Below, piece by piece: positions 42,651 through 52,528 of a DNA stretch of 64,000 nt. Source of the DNA: Flectonema sp. DT1601 (Eukaryota; Euglenozoa; Diplonemea; Diplonemida; Diplonemidae). A program made the translations under genes and the position numbers. Location: the NCBI GenBank assembly GCA_964019425.1, contig OZ025824.1, positions 1 to 64,000 of the forward strand, written 5' to 3'. The first letter of the stretch is position 1; each line of letters begins with the position of its first letter. Below the pieces are notes generated by a model. The model had not been told where the DNA came from, searched no databases, and saw only the letters and a program-made list of their open reading frames with translations.

Positions 42651-42723
42651 GGGGGTGTAGCTCAAATGGTAGAGCGCTCGCTTAGCATGCGAGAGGTAGA
42701 GGGATCGATGCCCTCCATCTCCA
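42651..42723 (+). tRNA. tRNA-Ala (anticodon AGC)
   Basis: A clean cloverleaf folds by eye. The 7-bp acceptor stem pairs GGGGGTG with CATCTCC (two G-U pairs). The D arm is GCTC/GAGC, the anticodon stem CTCGC/GCGAG with loop TTAGCAT, and the T arm GAGGG/CCCTC, with discriminator A. The A-box and a B-box variant (GGGATCGATGCCC) are present. There is no intron. A T-run follows directly (pol III terminator, about 42723-42728). The 5' end of LINE-D lies about 40 bp upstream, separated by a long A-run. Confidence 0.93.
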
Positions 42724-43671
42724 TTTTTCAATTATGTCATGTCATTTTCTGAAGGAGTTCGTTTTAAGGGAGCCTTTGAAGGTATTCAATGGTTGCCCAC
42801 CTGCACATTATTTCGGTATTCGAGACAGGGTCGTGTGCAGTTGATTTTGCGTACAAGTTCTACTTCATGTTTCTTGTAGGGTATAAGTACTTTCCACAAA
42901 ATGCACCTGAGAAAGAAGTATCTACACAAGGGGTGCAGATTAGGGGTTGTGCCAGACCCGATTCGGTTCAACGTGACACCGGTTCTTTCAAGTTTGTACT
43001 TTGGAATAAAAAGTGCAGAGTCTGATAAAGAGAAAAAATTGATATCGTGAAAAATTCACACTAAAAATAAGAATACATTAAAAAGTCTGAAAAAAAAAAT
43101 TTTTTTGCTAAGTTACAACAATTTCATGGGAGAGGTATTATTGCAATGTCTTTTATGTTCCTGTTTTTATTAAATGGTAAATTTTCCATTTGCTAAAGCT
43201 GGCCAAAAATCAACTTGGGAAATATGTTGGTGTCAACAGTAATTGTTAATCCATCGTCGCGATTGTTATTTTTATCTCTCTCGGTGGCAAATTACCTGAA
43301 TGAAATCCGCACGTCTTCAGGTTCAAAATCCACAATCTTTTTTATTTCTGTGTCGCTTGACCTTTTGCTTCATCGGAATCCTTCTTGTTCTTGCTACCAG
43401 TCTTCTTCTTATTGACTGCCCATCCCACAATTTTTTTTTGGCTTCTCCCAGTCAATTTTCAGCTGTCTAAAAGTAATTAAAAAGGTAAAAAAAAAGTGTC
43501 CAAATTGTGTCTTTTTATAATTCACGGTATTTTATATCTGTGTAGGATGGCTGTAGATTGGAAGGAAATTTCAATTAAACTAGTATAAAGAGGAAACCCA
43601 AAACAAAAACATAAAACTGAAAGGATAGTATAATAACCTAATCTTATTTTGGCCAAGGCTAGAAAATCAAA
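42724..43671. other. Intergenic DNA with a possible small ORF
   Basis: No confident gene. A short plus-strand ORF at 42901-43050 (49 residues, MHLRKKYLHKG...) has a basic start and an A-rich context before the ATG, but I recognise nothing in it. A lysine-rich reading on the minus strand near 43345-43430 could be an exon remnant. The part after 43050 is AT-rich and contains the 3' flank of the HECT gene. Confidence 0.35.
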
Positions 43672-46600
43672 TCAGGAAAGCTCGAAACCTGCGCCTGAAT
43701 TAATAGCATATAACAACTTGTCTTTCAAATCCTTTTTATTTTTATAAGGTGGTAACTTCAACAGATTGAAGCAGGTTGACGCAGATGGCAGCCTATCGAT
43801 ACTTCCGAACAAACCCTTGGCTCCGTTATCAGCTTGTCGAATGCAAAATGGAGGGTGCAAGTGAGCAAACCCGAGAAGGGGTGCCTTTGATGAAGACGTG
43901 ACAAAAGAAAGGAAAGATGCTTTTTGTTTTTCATCAAATTCTTCAAGGGCTTTCCAAAAGTTCTTAATGACAGGGTGCTTCATATTGTAACCCCCAGCGT
44001 ACTTCACGTTATCTTTTAGGTCTTGTAGATCAAATGATGTTCGCAAACCACTTATCAATTGCTGCAATTCATTTCTATTAAATAAACCAATCCAACGAGG
44101 AGGTAAAACATCATGGAATCCAGATATAAAATACGTCGCCTGAGCCTTAAACTGTAAATTTAATTTCATGTGTGAAACCAATGCGATGTAGTGAAACAAG
44201 TTTTCGTTAGTGACGGTAACTTCAGAACCGTTTGGTATGAGGTTGCTGGTTACAATCTTTCCCATTTTGTTGGTTTCAATCGAAAAGGTAAGGCACAAAT
44301 CTTCCACGTCATCAATTTCTTTCAGAGAAATAAGATTTCTGTGGAGACTGCTGTCAAGCGTTTTCAAATCTTCAACGTAGTTTGATCTGCCCAGGATGGT
44401 ATTCAAGAAGAAGTCTGCAAACGGAAGTGGCAGCACAACCCCCTCATAGACAGCTTTTGCTACTACTCTACCAAGAAACTGGTACAACTCACTGTACTCG
44501 GCAGGGGTAAAGAGAGATTTTGACTCTGGATTTGGGTACAGTTTGTTGTCATCAGTTGTGCTGAAAAGTCCCAAGTCCGGGTTAAACCCCTTCGAAGCCA
44601 AGACGTCAATGAATTCTTTGAAGACACCCCCGGCGTCAATCCCCGCTTCTTCAAGTCCTTCAGCGTTCTTAAACTGAACATGCAGTCGGGCTTTGAGTCT
44701 GGAAGTGCCCTTCGAAACTAATTTTGCGATCTGTGCTAAGCCATCTTCCAATAGGAAATCTCGTCTGATAGTAATTCCGAATTTAGTTTCAGACATGTTG
44801 CTGCTCGAGCGATCATTTTCGATTAGTCTTCGAAGACACAGCGCTCTGTCAGCAAAGGAAACAATAAATGGCATATCGTATATCACTTGAGGGATGTCGG
44901 TGATATTCGTAGGATCGAATTTAAATGATTCTTTGAGGACGCTGTTCTTAAATTGCGTAACCATCCAAGTCTCTGCAGGGCAGAAGCACCTACGTGTATT
45001 TCTGTCATAAAGTAATAAAACTACTGATCTGCTAGCACTTCTTAATCGAGACTGTAAGTCTTGTGAAATGCCGAGAGTTTCGAGAGAGCATCGCAGTGCA
45101 AGTTTTGTAAGCATCTCAATTAAACTGATGATTGTTTGGAGTGCGAATGGCTGCTCAAAAACATAAAATTCATTGTCATCACAAACAGGTAAAAAGTGAT
45201 TGTAGCACTGCAAAAACAACAACAAGATAGCCAACAGATGTTCGTGCACTTCAGCCGTAACAATACCTGAGTCAGTTCCTTCAATTAATGTTTTGAGAAG
45301 ATAAATATTTTTATCAAGATATCCCCACAGAGCAACAAGCAAACACGATCTTGCTGCCAAAGCCGATAAAATTGCTCTTGCTGACCACTTCGCTAACAAT
45401 TTGTTATATAAATCACAAACATGTTTCCAAGAAGGGGGTTTCCACGCCACCATTTGGGATTTCCTTTGCAGATCTCGGGCTTTCCTATCTATTTTGACAC
45501 TTCCGTCGATGGTTTCAGTAGGTGGGCCAGAAACCTTTTCTCGCAGTCTGGCAAAAAAACCTTTCTTCACCGAGTTATTCGTAGTTACCTTGGTCGTTGA
45601 AGGAGTAGCTTTCACCTTACCGATATTCGATGTGGAAGGGACGGCCGCATCATGCTGACGCAGGAGGTCTCCAAAAAGAAAGCTCACAACAGAAGGGGAC
45701 CAGAGGCAAGCAAACTGTGACTCAAGCAATGAATCATGTTCAAATACACGTCGCATGCAACTCCAAGAGGGAAGTAAATGACTGATGTGAGATGTTACCA
45801 ATTCTATCCACATGTTTCTTTGTAATAAATCAGAGCCAAATTCACTTGTGGAGTTACAAAATAAAGTAATCCCAACATCAATAAGATTTCCCGTAACATA
45901 TCTGGTGGGCCAATCATCTGCTGGTTTGGTGTACTTCTTTGTCTTTGGATCGTAAGACGAGTACTCCGCAGATCGCGCTGCAGAAACGGTGCAATTCCAC
46001 ATCCCAGGCGAGGAGAATAATGTCATAAATGATTGCTTGCCGACCTTTTTCAGTAAGTGGGTTATTTCAAGCAATGCGGTTGCATGCTGTTGCAAGGTGA
46101 CTCCCGAAACGCTCGAGACTAAGGTACAAATTCTCATTGTTGCAGTGATTAGAACGTTTGCGCTTTGTGATTGACCCACCGTGATATTTGAAATTATTTT
46201 CTTCGATACATTAAAAAAGACGATTGTTTTTCCTGATGAAAGCTCTTCAATTAACTCTTCTGCAATAAGTGATGCGTTCGAAATCAGTGAATCGATCACT
46301 TCACGTTCAGTGGTTGTGTATTCTGATGGCTTTTTCCCTTTAATCTGAAGGTACCCCCATCTTTTACTTTCTACCAAATCAAGAATAAATTTGGCCAGAG
46401 TACCGTAGGCGATCCTACTTTTAGAACTGCCAGCTACAGTCTCTGAAAAGTAATTCATCGCACCAACAACAACAGATGTTAATCTTCTGCTAGCTGCTGA
46501 CCATACTTTAGAGATCGACCCATCACATGAAAGAAAGCAATAGTTTGTATCTGCATCTTTGCTTGTTATCGATGCTGATAGAATTCTTGAGATGTCGACT

Positions 46601-46932
46601 AGCCGCTCTCTGTCGGTTAAATTTCTCGAATTGTAGAAAAACAAAAGTTGGCGAACATGTTGTAAAAGTATGCTTGCTTCCGGCAGCAACACTTCTCCAG
46701 GTGATGTCTTCAGAAGCTTTAAATTCCGTTCATCAAATAGTTTTGCTAGTCCACTGTCCCAGCCTTCTCTCATGGAGTTCATTTCACCTTGGAGTGCTTT
46801 ATATCGTAAGTAGGCTTTCCTAATCCTTTTCTGTGCATCGCCTTCAGCTTTTTTTAAGAGTCGTACCTGCCGTTCCCGTTTTGCTCCTTCGGCGGCAGAT
46901 AACTTCTTCTCCCGCCCCCCGTCGAATATCAT
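43672..46932 (-). CDS. UBE3C-like HECT E3 ubiquitin ligase
   Basis: This 1086-residue protein has no intron. The HECT domain covers about the last 350 residues. Its C-terminus closely follows the UBE3C/UPL6-7 pattern: the RWIGLFNRNELQQLISG, KYAGGYNMKHPVIKNFW and SSSKAPLLGF blocks, the catalytic Cys1054 in LPSASTCFNLLKLP, and the terminal AINSGAGFELS. The N-terminus (DGGREKKLSAAEGAKRERQ...) matches the basic, IQ-like start of UBE3C orthologs. A low-complexity S/T/V stretch lies near residues 440-460. In other eukaryotes the family extends ubiquitin chains on proteasome-bound substrates. The first ATG is used and it directly follows an A-run. Length equals the family norm of about 1080. Confidence 0.93.
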   Translation of the reverse strand: MIFDGGREKKLSAAEGAKRERQVRLLKKAEGDAQKRIRKAYLRYKALQGEMNSMREGWDSGLAKLFDERNLKLLKTSPGEVLLPEASILLQHVRQLLFFYNSRNLTDRERLVDISRILSASITSKDADTNYCFLSCDGSISKVWSAASRRLTSVVVGAMNYFSETVAGSSKSRIAYGTLAKFILDLVESKRWGYLQIKGKKPSEYTTTEREVIDSLISNASLIAEELIEELSSGKTIVFFNVSKKIISNITVGQSQSANVLITATMRICTLVSSVSGVTLQQHATALLEITHLLKKVGKQSFMTLFSSPGMWNCTVSAARSAEYSSYDPKTKKYTKPADDWPTRYVTGNLIDVGITLFCNSTSEFGSDLLQRNMWIELVTSHISHLLPSWSCMRRVFEHDSLLESQFACLWSPSVVSFLFGDLLRQHDAAVPSTSNIGKVKATPSTTKVTTNNSVKKGFFARLREKVSGPPTETIDGSVKIDRKARDLQRKSQMVAWKPPSWKHVCDLYNKLLAKWSARAILSALAARSCLLVALWGYLDKNIYLLKTLIEGTDSGIVTAEVHEHLLAILLLFLQCYNHFLPVCDDNEFYVFEQPFALQTIISLIEMLTKLALRCSLETLGISQDLQSRLRSASRSVVLLLYDRNTRRCFCPAETWMVTQFKNSVLKESFKFDPTNITDIPQVIYDMPFIVSFADRALCLRRLIENDRSSSNMSETKFGITIRRDFLLEDGLAQIAKLVSKGTSRLKARLHVQFKNAEGLEEAGIDAGGVFKEFIDVLASKGFNPDLGLFSTTDDNKLYPNPESKSLFTPAEYSELYQFLGRVVAKAVYEGVVLPLPFADFFLNTILGRSNYVEDLKTLDSSLHRNLISLKEIDDVEDLCLTFSIETNKMGKIVTSNLIPNGSEVTVTNENLFHYIALVSHMKLNLQFKAQATYFISGFHDVLPPRWIGLFNRNELQQLISGLRTSFDLQDLKDNVKYAGGYNMKHPVIKNFWKALEEFDEKQKASFLSFVTSSSKAPLLGFAHLHPPFCIRQADNGAKGLFGSIDRLPSASTCFNLLKLPPYKNKKDLKDKLLYAINSGAGFELS

Positions 46933-47318
46933 TTTTTAAGGGAGTGTACTGTTGTCAACTATGTACAAAATACGAAAAGACAAGAGTTTTGCAATCCCTG
47001 CGAAATATTCCACCTGCAGCCCTCATTGGAACTCAGTTCGTTAATAACCTGAACTAATGAAATAATGAATGTTTTTACTACCATTTCTTCGTAGCTACCG
47101 AAGTACTTAATAGCAGCAATGAAAATATCTAAACCAAACCGAAAGGTTCGGATTTTCAATTCTCCAGACCGAGTGACTAATAATAACAAACTTATCGTTG
47201 TGTAAATAGAATTATTCATCCGTCGGTTTGCCTTCTCCGCAAACAATATTGTCCCTTTCCGTCAGTCGACGTGGGAAGACGATTCACTTTTAAATATTTA
47301 GGAACCCGCAAACAGTTT
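46933..47318. other. Intergenic DNA
   Basis: These 386 bp lie between the coiled-coil gene and the HECT gene, both on the minus strand. I see no gene. It should hold the HECT promoter and the 3' end of the upstream gene. Confidence 0.5.
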
Positions 47319-49061
47319 TTAAGTCACAACAGAAGCTGATTTCTGGTTAGCCTTAAGTGCCATCTGCAATGCGAAGAAAGCTTTCTTTCTTTCAGCATCT
47401 TGAAGTTCTAACAATTCCTTCTCTGCCAACTCTTGTTGCAACCTCTGCTGCTCTTGCCTTTCACGGGCATTCCTTTTCAAGATCTCGCGGTCATGTAGTA
47501 GGAGATCGACGCGTTGCGACTTTTGTTCGATGTCGGCTATCTTTTGTAGTTTTTTGAAAGCTGCGCTGCGTAAGTGGCGGTCAACCCTTTGGCCGCATTG
47601 ATCAAAACAAGAGCGAATATTCTCTCTCTTCTCAGAAGCCTTTTGGCGAAGCTTGTCAGCTGCTGCATCAGCTGCAGCGTCAGCAGCAAGGCAACGCCGA
47701 TGCCGTTCGAGACTATTTTCTGTGTCTTGTTCCCGAACCATTACCAGTCGATGATTCCTCATGTTCTCGAGTTGAAAAAACTTCTGCTTTTGCTCTTGCC
47801 TCACATCAAGTGTTTTTCGTTTAAATTCGTCTAATCTTCTGTCTTCTTCATCTTGTTTGTTTAAAATAGCTGCTTGTTTATTTGTTTGTTCCAATAAACA
47901 TTTATTGTACGCCTGTTCACGCTTTCCTTGTAGGGCTGCTTGGGATTGTTTTACGATGGGTTGTAAGACAGTTTGCTTGTAGACTTTCTTTTGTAAGTCG
48001 CGTTCTTGCAGTTTTGTAAAGTGTTCTTCGAATGTACGCGTTCTCGCAGCTATTTCTGATTCCAGGGTATCGCGAGCGTTCTTAAGGCGAGATACACATG
48101 ATTGCGTGCGTATTTCAGCTTTTTTTTGAAATTCCTCACGAGCTTGACGAATCATTTCTTCTCTTCTCTGCTCAGACAGTTGCACTTCCTGTTGTCTTCT
48201 TTGGTTTGCCTCAGCTCTGTTTCGGATGTTGTTCATTCTCTGTTTTTCCAACTGGTCAAAGCGTTCCATCTTTTTCAACTTTCGTTCCCGTGCAGCATCA
48301 TTGCGAATAGTAGCATGGTGTTGCATACGGTCTTCTCGTTGTTGTTCTTTAAGTGATTGCTGCTGCTGTATTTGAATCTGTTTCTGAAGATATCTGAGTT
48401 TTGCGTTGGCTTGTAATGTCGCCCCGTTGCTGCTCACACTTGATGCGTCCTGCCTATTTGAATTATTTATAACACTTCGGGTGCATCGATGTCGCTCCCT
48501 TAAAGTCGCGAACTCTTCACAGAGCTCTTCCACAGAAGTCTGTTCACACAGAATGAGGTATTTAGCTTTCATAGTACGCTGTTCTGTTGGGGTCATAGTT
48601 TCCAAAGACACACCATTTCGAAGTAAAATAATTGCTGATCTCGGACTACTGATGGGAAGCTGTCCGTTGCTTAAATACGTTAAAAGGTTATCAGTGCACG
48701 TGGATGGGTCGGCATGCCGAGTTACAGGATTGCATACACGAGAAAGATTTATTTGTTTACTAAGTGAGTATAGTGGGGATGAGACGTCAAAATTAGTTAC
48801 TGCGATGTTATACAAAGCTGCTATTTCATCTTTCCCAACACCACCATTACTGCCCACAAGTGACCTCACCGTTGTGCAGTTGGACTGAGTGGCTGAATTG
48901 CATTCTCTTTCTCTCTCTCTCTCAAGTCTCTTCCTTCTCATCAACACGCGGCATTCACTTCGCATGTCCCATTTGGAATTCCACAACAGGTCCATACTCA
49001 TCTTTCCACCAGCATACAAGTTCTCTGCAGTTACATCACTCAAATACGATTTATCATTCAT
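47319..49061 (-). CDS. Coiled-coil protein of unknown function
   Basis: This 580-residue protein is intronless. The first 200 residues are mixed and may be globular. From about residue 205 to the end it is almost continuous charged helix (RRQQEVQLSEQRREEMIRQ, EKELLELQDAERKKAFF), with a short AADAAADAAADK repeat near residue 465. The heptad-like E/K/R/Q composition resembles trichohyalin-type or ciliary/cytoskeletal coiled coils, but I cannot assign a family. It could be an axonemal or cytoskeletal protein if the host has flagella (inference). An alternative Met at residue 21 or 23 is possible. Confidence 0.75.
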   Translation of the reverse strand: MNDKSYLSDVTAENLYAGGKMSMDLLWNSKWDMRSECRVLMRRKRLERERERECNSATQSNCTTVRSLVGSNGGVGKDEIAALYNIAVTNFDVSSPLYSLSKQINLSRVCNPVTRHADPSTCTDNLLTYLSNGQLPISSPRSAIILLRNGVSLETMTPTEQRTMKAKYLILCEQTSVEELCEEFATLRERHRCTRSVINNSNRQDASSVSSNGATLQANAKLRYLQKQIQIQQQQSLKEQQREDRMQHHATIRNDAARERKLKKMERFDQLEKQRMNNIRNRAEANQRRQQEVQLSEQRREEMIRQAREEFQKKAEIRTQSCVSRLKNARDTLESEIAARTRTFEEHFTKLQERDLQKKVYKQTVLQPIVKQSQAALQGKREQAYNKCLLEQTNKQAAILNKQDEEDRRLDEFKRKTLDVRQEQKQKFFQLENMRNHRLVMVREQDTENSLERHRRCLAADAAADAAADKLRQKASEKRENIRSCFDQCGQRVDRHLRSAAFKKLQKIADIEQKSQRVDLLLHDREILKRNARERQEQQRLQQELAEKELLELQDAERKKAFFALQMALKANQKSASVVT

Positions 49062-49355
49062 TACTACATATGATTATTGTATGCGTGTCCTTAAAGGAAT
49101 AAGTAAAGCCGTACTATTAGTTTTTCTTAACAATTTCTTGGAAAGTCACCGCACATCGGCTTCTAATTATTACTCTTCTATAGCCATTAGAGCTATCTAC
49201 AATGAGAAGAAAATATACTTCCTGTTTTGCAAAATTGGATCCTAACGAAACTATTGTCCTCCAGACTCCGACTAAGTACTCAGAACTCCAGTCTGAACGT
49301 TGGCATCCGAACTTAAATAAAAAGTTCCATCACGAAGATTCAATCGCTGTGTTTA

Positions 49356-50516
49356 TCATGTTGATGAAAGTTGCAAAATGGAGTCTTTTCCCTGTTGAGG
49401 AATAAGAACTTGTTTGGTCTCGCGATACTTGAAGAAAAGATGTCTCTCATCTCCGAGTAGTCTCGGCATTTGCCCGCGGACGACGAAGGGAAGATGAGGT
49501 ATGCAGGCACGAGCGAGTTTTTTAGAACGTCGAGGCTCCAAACGATGGAGATCAACGAAAGCAGTTCTAAGGGTTAAGAGAGTAATTAGATCTTCGTGTG
49601 GCGCCCTCTCTGATGGAGGGACCGTGCGAATAATGTCCATCGCTCCGTTGATGTTTCGAACTGCTGCATCATACTGACCCAATCTGGCTGCAGAGTGTGC
49701 AATCAGGGCGAGCGCCCACGCTCTGTAGTCAGTTATGGGAAGCTGATCGAAGTACTCCAGAGTCCACGAATAACGTGACCAGTGCTCCTTGCTAGCAGAT
49801 GCACTGACAGCGTGCAACAACATAATTCGACACCAAATTATATCTCCAGGATCCTGACATTGAAGAGTTTTCGAAATATGAGACAACTTCAAGGCCATTA
49901 CACCAAAGGCATCCTTCGGCTTTTGATTCCCACCAGGAGAGTGATCGATTTGTTGTTCACTATTGGCGTGCCTGCCAGCAATGTGGTGTAAAACATAACC
50001 AAGTGACCAGCCTTCTGGTGGTGTAAAGGAATCTCTGTCTCTGTCACCGAGAGCATGAATGATTACCTGCCGACAACCTTCTGATAGCGCAACATCTTGC
50101 ATAAACTCTGCAGCCATGCACGCTCTTCCTAACAACCACAATCGAACATCTAACGCTTTAACGTCTTTCAGTTTCGTATAGCACTCAAGTGAACATGCAG
50201 CAATTTCATTTGATGTCCAGGTGTTGTGATCAATTTCACACAAGCCCTCCGTCCCCAAACGCGCAAACAGTTTTGCCATGCATCTGACGTATAATTCTAT
50301 GTTTCCCAACATTGAAGCACTAAGTAAACCAATACTGAGTGACATGGTACTACCGCAATCAAATATGCCATCGATTTCTAATTGCAAAGACTCAGGCGTC
50401 CTGTCGCTGTACACGTAACTGTCATTACTTCGTGTGCTGCAATACCTTCCTGTGGCCCTTAGTAATGCACTCTCACTCTTTAATACTCGTCCTCCTATAG
50501 TCCAGGTTCTGATCAT
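49356..50516 (-). CDS. Helical-repeat protein with a possible targeting peptide
   Basis: This 386-residue protein is not a recognised family. The first 30 residues are rich in R, S and T with few acids (MIRTWTIGGRVLKSESALLR...), like a mitochondrial-type presequence. The rest looks all-helical with TPR/PPR-like spacing (WLLGRACMAAEFMQDVALSEG, WALALIAHSAARLGQYDAAVRNINGA). That would suit a protein-binding scaffold of a mitochondrion or related organelle. Both the repeat class and the targeting are inferences from composition. No intron is seen. Confidence 0.65.
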   Translation of the reverse strand: MIRTWTIGGRVLKSESALLRATGRYCSTRSNDSYVYSDRTPESLQLEIDGIFDCGSTMSLSIGLLSASMLGNIELYVRCMAKLFARLGTEGLCEIDHNTWTSNEIAACSLECYTKLKDVKALDVRLWLLGRACMAAEFMQDVALSEGCRQVIIHALGDRDRDSFTPPEGWSLGYVLHHIAGRHANSEQQIDHSPGGNQKPKDAFGVMALKLSHISKTLQCQDPGDIIWCRIMLLHAVSASASKEHWSRYSWTLEYFDQLPITDYRAWALALIAHSAARLGQYDAAVRNINGAMDIIRTVPPSERAPHEDLITLLTLRTAFVDLHRLEPRRSKKLARACIPHLPFVVRGQMPRLLGDERHLFFKYRETKQVLIPQQGKDSILQLSST

Positions 50517-51298
50517 TAGTACTGTTAGTAAAATTGTTTTTTAATAAAAAAAAGGGAATAATTTCATCCACAACATGGTTGTTATCTCAGTCAATATTAA
50601 AGAGTTGGATAGGAATCTCAATAAGTGCGTCGGTTAGAATTCACACACCAGAAGCGGGATAACTGTTCGATTTTGGGAGGTTTCTAAAAAGAAACAATCA
50701 TCCGTGTCCCTCTGTGTTCTATACGCGAACATGTTAGAGCTCACAGAATTGGTTAACTCAGTGTTTTCATTAATTTTAGAACAGAAAAGTGAGAATAAGA
50801 AAAGTAGAGATTAGTAAAAGAAAAGTATTCATTTCCACAGTTTCCTAACATCAAAAGGGTAATAGAATATGTAGTTTCAGGAGCCTTAATCTTATACTAC
50901 TTGTCCCTTTTTAGGCCTTCATCAGTAAGTTCTAAGGGACTTCATTCTATGTTGAAGTTGCTATCGTTCAGGATAGGGCTAGCAATGTTTATTTGCTTTT
51001 GTTCAATTTGAATTTTAATTTTTGACGTCTGGTCGTTTTTACAGTCGAGTTATTAGATGAGTCGTCATCCAATTTAGTTCTTCAGAAGTAACTAGCAAAG
51101 AAACTTGCTTCGTCTGAAATCTACATTCCGTTCTTTATCCTTGTTTCATTTTCCGTGACATAATTTCTTCTATGCACGTGGGAAGAGTACGCCTCTACGA
51201 CCAAGCTTAAATCAACAATTCTTTGAAAAACATCACACTAAAAGGGGAGGAAGTAAAAGAGACGGAAGATAGAACGAAGTACTCGTTGCTGTCATTTG
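50517..51298. other. Intergenic DNA
   Basis: These 782 AT-rich bp have no supportable gene, RNA or repeat. Confidence 0.5.
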
Positions 51299-52528
51299 TT
51301 ATTTGAGCTTGAGATCTGCTCGCAACCCAAAGTGATCACTTGGAAATAAATATTTTTTTGGAGACCGAAAAACATTCAAACCAACGAAATCACCCACAAC
51401 TGACAACGTCGACATTGGAATGGTGAGAGGAAGTGAGAGAATGTTTCTTGTGAGTGATCTTTTCTTGCGAGTCACTTCAGCCGTGCTTTCCGGGAACACG
51501 GGCTTGTCAGCAATTATTTTCATTGATGACTGAGAGAGGTCAACAAGAGGTGAATTGGTGTTATCCGACAAGAAGAAGCGATCCAATCGTACTTGAACTT
51601 CAGTAATCATCCCAAAGTGTGGTAGTATCTCAGAAATCATTTTATTCTTAACGCAGTCAAATGTATATCCCGGATCATCTGATTCAGTCTCTTGCCATAA
51701 GTCTTTGTGGCCTTCAGGAATGTACTTATTTTCCTTTTCACCGTGGAAGTTAACATCGCCAAATATCAGCGATACATCAAGATTGCGAGTTTTTTTGATA
51801 TCTTCAGAGAGCGCAAGTAGTTCAGTTTCTCTCATTCCAGACTTCCAAACATGAGCAGACAGATGCGCAATAGTCAACCCGACTGTTTTCTGATTTATCA
51901 CAAACTCCACAAAGTCTGGCTGCCTTCTTATTTTTGTAGCCAGGCGAAATGTGTGAACCGATTTCATTGGAAGCCTGCTGAGAAGAACGTTGCCAAAGGG
52001 AGAATCAAACTGCTCGACTCGGGTCGTAAAATAGTCTTTTTGAACCCACCTCGATTTCATCAGATCTCTGAGAAATGTCGGCGAGACTTCATTCAATCCA
52101 ATTATATCGGCATCTTCCTTCTCAAGGAGGTCAATTGCAGCTTTTCTACGGTCAGCGTGACACAACTTGTGTGGAAAAAGCGATTCGGCCTTCTTAAAGA
52201 ACGTATCTGTCAGAACGTTGTATCCGACAATACTGATGTTTGAATATTGAAGTTTTTCATTCGCTTCATCCCATTCGCTGGCAACCCAGTTCTTGGCTTG
52301 CTCATCGTACCTGAAAGCAGTGCCCGTCAGAATTCCATCGTTAGCTGCTCCAGCAGAAAGTAAGTTATTCTTTTCCATATTATTTAAATCGCTTGTTGGC
52401 AGAAACCCGAAAGCAGTTACTGAAATGATAACAACTAATAGCCATCCGCTGTACCTAAACCAACAAGAAGACATGCTGCTGGTTATCTGTTGGAACATAT
52501 TTCTTTCATACTCAAAACTTGACTTCAT
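51299..52528 (-). CDS. Membrane-anchored EEP-family phosphodiesterase (TDP2-like)
   Basis: This 409-residue protein belongs to the endonuclease/exonuclease/phosphatase superfamily. A short N-terminal segment is followed by one hydrophobic helix at residues 27-43 (SGWLLVVIISVTAFGFL), which predicts a signal anchor. The catalytic motifs are in order: Asn104 in YNVL, Glu147 in GLNEV, the HLSAH block at 222-226, Asp258 and Asn260 in IFGDVNF, Asp316 in LDRFF, and the final SDHFGL near residue 400. The arrangement resembles TDP2-like phosphodiesterases and sphingomyelinase-type members. The anchor argues for a membrane or luminal role over nuclear DNA repair (inference). The substrate is unknown. 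The ORF is intronless. Confidence 0.85.
   Translation of the reverse strand: MKSSFEYERNMFQQITSSMSSCWFRYSGWLLVVIISVTAFGFLPTSDLNNMEKNNLLSAGAANDGILTGTAFRYDEQAKNWVASEWDEANEKLQYSNISIVGYNVLTDTFFKKAESLFPHKLCHADRRKAAIDLLEKEDADIIGLNEVSPTFLRDLMKSRWVQKDYFTTRVEQFDSPFGNVLLSRLPMKSVHTFRLATKIRRQPDFVEFVINQKTVGLTIAHLSAHVWKSGMRETELLALSEDIKKTRNLDVSLIFGDVNFHGEKENKYIPEGHKDLWQETESDDPGYTFDCVKNKMISEILPHFGMITEVQVRLDRFFLSDNTNSPLVDLSQSSMKIIADKPVFPESTAEVTRKKRSLTRNILSLPLTIPMSTLSVVGDFVGLNVFRSPKKYLFPSDHFGLRADLKLK

Noticed and set aside
42570-42731. N-terminal extension of LINE-D ORF1
   Set aside because: The frame runs through a long homopolymer and the antisense of the tRNA-Ala gene. The ATG at 42569 precedes a normal basic N-terminus.
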